Positions 57,901-64,000 of a DNA stretch of 64,000 nt are shown piece by piece. The stretch spans positions 3,871,001-3,935,000 of the forward strand of contig NC_080079.1 in NCBI RefSeq assembly GCF_949987535.1, written 5' to 3'. The position numbers and the translations under genes were made by a program. Origin of the DNA: Balaenoptera acutorostrata. Lineage: Eukaryota; Chordata; Mammalia; Artiodactyla; Balaenopteridae. The notes under the pieces were generated by a model, which was not told where the DNA came from, searched no databases, and worked only from the letters and a program-made list of their open reading frames with translations. The stretch's first letter is position 1. Every line of letters starts with the position of its first letter.

Positions 57901-59076
57901 TTCTTAAAAATATTTAAGTTAACATACAGCAAAGTTAACTGGCGGGGGGCATTAGTGTTTGACTGTATGAGTTTTAACATATATGAATTCATGTCACCAA
58001 CAATGCAATCATGGTAAATACAATTCTATCATCCTCCAAAATTTCCTTCTGTTGCCCCTTTGTAGTCAAATCCTCAACACGCCACTGATATGTTCTCTAT
58101 CCTTATAGTTTGGCTTTTGTGAGAAGGTCGTATAAATGGAACCATATGACCTTTGGAGAGTTACCTCTTCAACCCAGCATAATACCTTTGAGATTCAACC
58201 ATGTTGATGTATTGATAATTTATTCCTTTTTCTTGCTCAGTAGTATTCCATTATATGGAGGTACCCCACCTGGTTCATCCATTCACCCACTGAAAGACAC
58301 TTGTGTTAGTTATAGTTTTCAGTGATTAGAAATAAAACTGCTATAAACATCCACATATAGGTTTATATGTGAACTTACATTTTGAGTAAACACCTAGAAG
58401 TGGGATTGCTGGTTCACATGCTAAGTGTATATTTAGCTTTATGAGAAACTGTCAAATTTTTCCAGAGTTACCATACCATTTGGCACTTATACCAACAATG
58501 TATGAGAGTTCCAGCCACTCTGCATCACACTAGTCTTGGTATTATCAAAGTTTTTCTTTATTTGTTCTTTGCCATTCTAATAGGTATATAGTTTGTGGGC
58601 TTGATTTGCATTTCTCTGCTGGCTAATGATATTGAGCATCTTTTTATGGGCTTATTTGTCATTTGTATGTCTTCTTTGGTGAAGTGTTTTTTCAAACCAT
58701 TTGCCCATTTCTTAATTGAGTTGCTTGTTTCCTTATTATTTCACTTTGAGGCTTCCTTATGTATCTTCATACAACTCCTTTTTAAGATATATAATTTGCA
58801 AATATTTTCTCCAAGCCTTTAGCTTGTCGTTTAATTCTCTTTTCTGAGTCATATCTGGAAACTCTTAGCTAAGCTAAAGTCATGAATATTTTTCCAATGC
58901 TTTATTCTAAAAGCCTTATAGTTTTATACTTTATATCTGTGATCTATTTTGAGTTAGCTTTTGTATAATGTATGGGATATATGTTAAAGTTAATATTTTT
59001 GCATGTGAATGAACAACTGTTCAAAAACTATCCTTTCTCTATTGAACTGCCTTTGTACCTTGGTCAAAAATAAACT
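57901..59076 (-). mobile_element. Old L1 (L1M type), 3' half, antisense
   Basis: Read on the plus strand, the reverse L1 3' module is plain: 'agtagtattccattatatgg', 'gaagtgggattgctggttca', 'gatttgcatttctctgctgg', 'gtcttctttggtgaagtgtt' and 'ctattgaactgcctttgtac'. It breaks off at 'cttggtcaaaaataaactg', where a sense L1 is inserted, and resumes at 61858. Confidence 0.8.
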
Positions 59077-61857
59077 GCCTTCCCAGGTGGATTCACCGGT
59101 AAATTCTACAAAACATTTAAGTGGGAAAATTATACCAATTCTCTGTAATCTCTTCCAGGATAGAAGCAGAAGGAATACTTCCTAACTCATTCTATTAGGC
59201 AACATTACCCTAATACCAAAACCAGACAAAGACATTACAAGAAAAGAAAACTACAGACTAATATCTCTCATGAATATAGATGCAAAAATCCTCAACAAAA
59301 TATTAGCAAATAGAATCCAAAAAAAGCATTAAAAAATTTTACAACACAGCCAGGTGGGACTTATCCCAGGTACGCAAGGCTGGTTCAACATTCAAAATCA
59401 ATAAATGTAATCCAACATGTCAACAGACTAAAAAAACATGGTCATATCAATAGATGCAGAAAAAGTATTTGACAAAATCCAACACTGTTTTTTGACAAAA
59501 ATTCTCAGTAAACTAGGAATAGAGAGGAACTTCCTCAACTTGATAAAGAACATCTACAAAAACTCTATAGTTAACATAATACACAATGGTGAGAAATTTG
59601 AAACTTTCCCAATAAAATCAGGTACAAGCAAGGAGACCCCCTCTCACAACTCCTTTTCAACATTGGACTGGATGTCCTTGAATAGCAATAAAGTAGGAAA
59701 AGGAAGTAAAACTTACACAGATTGGGAAGGAAGAAATACAACTGCTTTCATTTGAAGATGGCATAATAATCTCTGCAGATAATCCAAAAGAATTGCTTGA
59801 AAAATATCCTCCTGGAACTAATAAGTGATTATAGCAAAGCTATAGGATACAAGGTTAATATAAAAAAAAGTGAATTGCTTTCCTATTTACTAGTAATGAG
59901 CAAGTAGAATTTGAAATGAAAAACACAATACCATTTACACTGGCATCAAAACACTGAAATACCTAGGTATAGATCTTATAGAACATGTACAAGAAAAATA
60001 TAAGTAAAGCTGCAAAACTGAAGAATGAAATCAAAGAGATAAATAAATGGAGAGATATTCCATGTTCATGGATAGGAAGACTCAAAATTGTCAAGATGTC
60101 AGGTCTTCCCAACTTGACCTATAGATTCAATGCAATCTCCAATGAAACCCCAGCAAGTTATTTTGTGGGTATTAACAAACTGATTCTAAAGTTTATATGA
60201 AGAGGCAAAAGATCCAGAATAGCCAACACAATATTGAAGTAGAAGAACAAAGTTGGAGGACTGACACTACATGACTTTAAGACTTACTGTAAAGCCACAG
60301 TAATCAAGACAATGTGGTACTGGTGAAAGAATAGACATATATATCTATGGAACAGGATATAAAGCCCCCAAACAGACCCACACAAATATAGTCAGCTGAT
60401 CTTTGACAAAGAGCCAAAGGCAATACAATGGAGAAGAAGTAGTCTTTTCAGCAGATGGTACTGGATACGTGGACATCCATTCACATGCCAAAAAGTGAAT
60501 CTAGACACAGACCTTATGTCCTTCATAAAAATTCAGTCTAAGTAGATCACAGACCTAAACGGAAAATATAAAACTATAAATCTAGAAGATAACGTAGGAG
60601 AAAATCTAGATGACCTTGGGTATAACAATGCCTTTTTAGATATAACACCAAAGGCACAATCCATGAAAGAAATAACTGATAAACTGGATTTCATTAAAGC
60701 TAAAATTCTGCTCTGTTAATGACAATGTCAAGAGAATAAGACCACAAGCCACAGACTGGGAGAAGATACTTGCCAAAGACACATCTGATAAAGGATTGTT
60801 ATCCAAAATATATGAAGAACTCTTAAAACTCAGCAATAAGAAAACAAACAACCCAGTTAAAAAACGGGCCAAAGACCTTAACAGACACCTCACCAAAGAA
60901 GATATACAAATCACAAATAAAAACGTGAAAAGATGCTCAACATCATATACCATCAGGAAATGTAAATTAAGGCAGCAATGATATAGCACTATACACCTAT
61001 TAGAATGGTCAAAATCGGGAACACTGACAAATCCAAATACTGGTGAGGAAGTGGAGCAACAGGAACTCTCATTCATTGCCAGTGGCAATACAAAATGGTA
61101 CAGCTATTTTGGAAAACTGTTTGGTGGTTTCTTATAAAATTATTTATACTCTCACCATACAATCCAGCAATCACCCTCCTTAATATTTACCAAAAAGAGT
61201 TGAAAACTTATATCCACACAAAAACCCACACCTGGATGTTTAATGCTGCTTTATTCATAATTGCCAAAACTTAGGAGCAACCAAGATATCCTTCAGTAGG
61301 TGAATGGATAAACTGTGGCACACCCAGACAATGGAATATTATTCAGCACTAAAAATAAATGGACTATCTAGCCATGAAAAGACATGGAGGAATCTTAAAT
61401 GCCTACTACTAAGTGAAAGAAGTTGATCTGAAAAGACTACTTACTGTATGATTCCAACTATATGATATTCTGAAAAAGGCAAAATTTTGGAGACAGTAAA
61501 AAAGATCAGTGGTTGCCAGGGGATTAGATTTGGGGAGATAAATAAGCAGAACACAGAGGAGTTTTAAGGCAGTGAAAATACTCTGTATGATGTTATAATG
61601 ATGGACATATGTCATTACATATTTGTCTAAACCCATGCAATGTACAAGACCAAGAATGAATCTTAAACTATGGACGTTGGGTGATTATAATGTGTCAGTG
61701 TAAGTTCATGCTTGGTAAAAATTGTAGCACTCTAGTGGGTTGATTATAGGGAAGGCTATGCACGTGAGGAGCCAAGGGGTATATAGGATACCTCTGTACC
61801 TCCCTCTCAATTTTGTTATAAACCTAAAACTGTTCTAAAATTATAAAGTCTTTTTAA
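59077..61857 (+). mobile_element. L1MB-like LINE, ORF2 to 3' end, sense, nested in an antisense L1
   Basis: A 2.8-kb L1 truncated inside ORF2 ('ggtggattcaccggtaaatt' at the left). It continues through RT and C-terminal modules to an L1MB-like 3' UTR ('tggacgttgggtgattataa', 'cactctagtgggttgattat', 'cctctgtacctccctctcaa'). It ends near 'ataaagtctttttaaaaa'. Similar edges (aaaaataaactg and aaaaactcaattg) bracket it within the older antisense L1. ORF2 is broken by many stops and frameshifts. Confidence 0.85.
59438..59755 (+). pseudogene. L1 ORF2 reverse-transcriptase remnant, frame-shifted and catalytically lost
   Basis: A 105-codon piece of the L1 reverse transcriptase. Motif A is readable at residues 5-16 (IDAEKVFDKIQH), with the first catalytic Asp present. 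The frame ends at 59755, and the active-site stretch that follows (59751-59762) lies in another register. It reads FEDG instead of the usual FADD, so the second Asp of the pair is lost. Further broken pieces continue at 59985-60200 and 60796-60981. The element cannot encode a working enzyme. Confidence 0.8.
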
Positions 61858-62610
61858 AAACTCAATTGTCTATATTTTGGTGGATCTATTTCTGGACTCT
61901 CTGTTTAGTCCCATTGATCAACGTATCTGTGATTTCACCAGTATCACACTGTTTTGATTACTGTAGCTTTAAATGATGTCTTAAAATCGGGCAGTGTGAG
62001 CTCTGTAATTTCATTCTTCTTTTTCAAAACTCTTTTGGCTGTTCTGTCTTTTGCTTCATATACATTTTACAGTCAGCCTGCCAGGATCTACAAAAAAAAA
62101 ATCCTGTTAGGGTCTTATTGGAAGTGTGTTAAATCTATAGGTCAGTCTGGGGAAAACTGACAGGTTAAGTACCTTGAGTCTTCTAGCCATAAATGTGGTG
62201 TGAGTCTCCACTTACTTAGGATATCTTTAATTTTTTTCATTAACATTTTGTAATTTTGACACCAGAGCCTTTACATGTTTTATTAGATTCACAGCTAACT
62301 ATTTTTGAGGTTTTGTAAATGTTTTTCTTTTAATGTTAGTCTCCAATTACTGTTTGCTACTATATAGAAATATGATTGATTTTTAAGTGTTGCCCTTGAA
62401 TCCTCTGACTTTGCCAAAACTACTAACCCTAGAATAGTTCTAGAAGATTTTTTTCTATAGATTCTGTAGGGTTTTTTTACATAGACAATCACGTGGTCTG
62501 CGAATAAGGACAGTTTTATTTCCTTTTTGTCCAACCTGTATGCCTTTTAATTCTTTTTCTTGCTTTATTACACTAGCCAAGACTTTATATTTCCTTGTTT
62601 CATTTTTGAA
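61858..62610 (-). mobile_element. Old L1 (L1M type), ORF2 part, antisense, continuation
   Basis: It resumes the antisense L1 interrupted at 59076: 'tggtggatctatttctggac', 'ttttgattactgtagcttta', 'ctgtagctttaaatgatgtc', 'gcctgccaggatctac' and 'cacgtggtctgcgaataagg' at the position of the RT active-site codons. The frame is broken. Confidence 0.8.
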
Positions 62611-62750
62611 TAAATGAGGCAATTTTATTTAGAATGTCCAAGGACTTACCCAAAGTCACATGCTTAGTAGTTGCCATAATAGAGGCTGGAATCCAGGCAC
62701 TTGGTTTTAGTGCCAATCTACTTCCAGCTCTGTCCCATGAGACGACAGAT
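62611..62750 (-). repeat. Probable MIR fragment (antisense)
   Basis: 'aggacttacccaaagtcaca', 'tgcttagtagttgcc' and 'gaggctggaatccaggcact' resemble the MIR stretch 'cttgcccaaggtcacacagctagtaag...gaacccagg'. It is short and diverged. Confidence 0.4.
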
Positions 62751-64000
62751 ACAAAAGAAAAAGGATACTGTCAGGATCTTTGTGTAGCTTTTCTACTGAC
62801 TTTGCAATAACATTTGATTGAACTTGATCACTGATGATGCAGCCCCCTCCCTCTCATAGTTTTAAAGTCAAGCAGTGTCTAGGGTGACTTGGGGCCTCAG
62901 CCCTGATGAGGTGGTCATTTCCAGGCATGAAAACTCCCAGCAGTCACTGTGCAGTCCCCAGACTTGCAGAACAAATTCTGAGTGCTTCTAAGGTGATGAG
63001 GTGAATGAAGAAGTGAAAGCAGGGTGGATTTCACCCATGACTTCTTCTGTCAGCAGCATCTCTCTCCACTCTCCAGGGCACTGGAAGGTGGTGATGGTGA
63101 TTCAGAAATGTCTGCTGCAATTTAGCTCACCCACTCATGGTTGCTGTTGGGGGCGCTGGAAATGTAGACTCTACTGACTGGAGTGAGTGACAACACACTG
63201 GCCTCACCAGCCAGTATCACTGGCCCGGCAAAGCCATATCCCCAGGCAAGGTCTGATGGGGAAGGAGGCACACCCAGCTGGATGCTCAACATCTTCCCTA
63301 ACAGGACTGACGTCCTGCCTGGTTTTCTGCTTCAGGATCATCCTTTTCCCTGGAGAGAGCCCTCCCATCCGTAAAGCGGTCTTTTGACTAAGGAAGAGCT
63401 CAGGATAGGGCCCCTGGACATGTCCCTGAACCTACCCCCAAGACATCTCATTGCCTGTGTAACAGCAGTGAAATCCATTCTGTAAAAACATAGCAAGATA
63501 TAAAAACTTTGTTTTGGAAACAGTTTGAAGGTTGATGGGGCCTTTTCTTCAAAGAAAAAGTAGATGAGAGGAAACGTTATATTCCTCGAAGTTCTCTCAT
63601 ACAGTATGTACTGGGTAGGGAGGAAATGGAAAAATCCGTAGCCTTAAAATCTGTCAACAAACATTTTCATTCTCTTTTCTACCTGGAAATGTTTGGGCTC
63701 AATGGACTTTGTTTCAAATGTGTTTGACCGAACAGAATATAGCGCATCATAGAGCGTGAACGTGGATCACGTACTCTGCAATTTACATCAAAGAGCTCCT
63801 GGTGCCCTGGAAGGAGGCTTGTATTTCGTGCACCATTTGCAACTTGCTGCTGTAATTCCACAGAGTCCACCATCCCTGTAAAAAAAAAAAAAAAAAAAAA
63901 GGAGGGAGAGATTGATTTGGTTATTGCAATTCTGAAAGGGAATTTTGGGGGTTTTCTGCCATTCCTTGCCCTGCTACAAACCGTATTGAACACACACTTG
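62751..64000. other. Unique non-coding sequence; A21 run at 63880-63900
   Basis: No gene was recognised. Overlapping frames of 63 and 66 codons (63183-63387) have no domain. A 21-base A run at 63880-63900 has no SINE or LINE body on its left that I can name. Confidence 0.45.

Noticed and set aside
60636..61088. 150-codon minus-strand frame
   Set aside because: It lies antisense to L1 ORF2 sequence of the nested sense element and is a shadow of that former coding strand.
63880..63900. A21 run as a retroposon tail
   Set aside because: No SINE, LINE or spliced-gene body is recognisable beside it and no flanking duplication is visible.
1..64000. CRISPR array, prophage or bacterial defence locus
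   Set aside because: No regularly spaced direct repeats, no prokaryotic-style gene packing and no ribosome-binding-site-led frames were found. The content is mammalian interspersed repeats.

Overview
The window is vertebrate nuclear DNA and looks like intergenic or deep-intronic sequence from a cetacean (whale or dolphin). The main evidence is three copies of the tRNA-Glu-derived CHR SINE, each with an A-box and B-box tRNA head, a CHR body and an (AAAT)n tail, and each flanked by target-site duplications of 12-15 bp. Two shorter CHR-1-like copies and young L1 3' ends of cetartiodactyl type support this. Placental-wide fossils (MIR, L2, MLT1/MST LTRs, MER20, old L1) fill much of the rest. I saw no ruminant BovB or Bov-tA. 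The species call is inference from repeat content.

I found no credible protein-coding gene, exon, RNA gene, CRISPR array, bacterial operon or intact mobile element. Open frames of 60-200 codons are scattered over both strands. Those I examined lie in SINEs, LINEs or GC-rich unique DNA and show no coding signature. The only protein-like readings are broken L1 ORF2 reverse-transcriptase fragments near 33.9-34.3 kb, 46.4-46.7 kb and 59.1-61.0 kb.

Layout. 0-12 kb: mostly unique DNA with an MLT1 LTR (3.1 kb), MIR (5.0 kb), CHR SINE (7.9 kb) and two old LTR-like elements (10.9 and 11.3 kb). 12-19 kb: MLT1 copies on both strands, a short young L1 3' end (14.35 kb), MER20 (15.8 kb), and a GC-rich unique block with a CTCF-like motif (16.65 kb). 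18.8-23.6 kb: two CHR SINEs and a CHR-1-like SINE set in antisense old LINE sequence. 25.7-28.9 kb: a composite LINE block with a nested LTR-like element. 29-42 kb: mostly unique, with a truncated L1 (33.8 kb), an MST/MLT1 LTR (37.1 kb), an (AC)20 microsatellite (36.6 kb) and L2. 42.7-47.7 kb: the most rearranged part, with a CHR-1 SINE, an LTR, one L1 nested head-to-head in another, and an L1 flanked by a roughly 117-bp direct duplication whose right junction is also present as an inverted copy. 47.7-57 kb: unique DNA, L2, and a short L1 3' end with a 12-bp duplication. 57.2-62.6 kb: an MST LTR, then an old antisense L1 split by a 2.8-kb sense L1.

Nothing here looks like a new multigene system. 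The most unusual structures are the 46.1-47.7 kb junction duplication, the 44.1-44.9 kb L1 palindrome and the 24-bp duplication shared by two of the three CHR SINEs. Subfamily names rest on recalled consensus features, not on a search.
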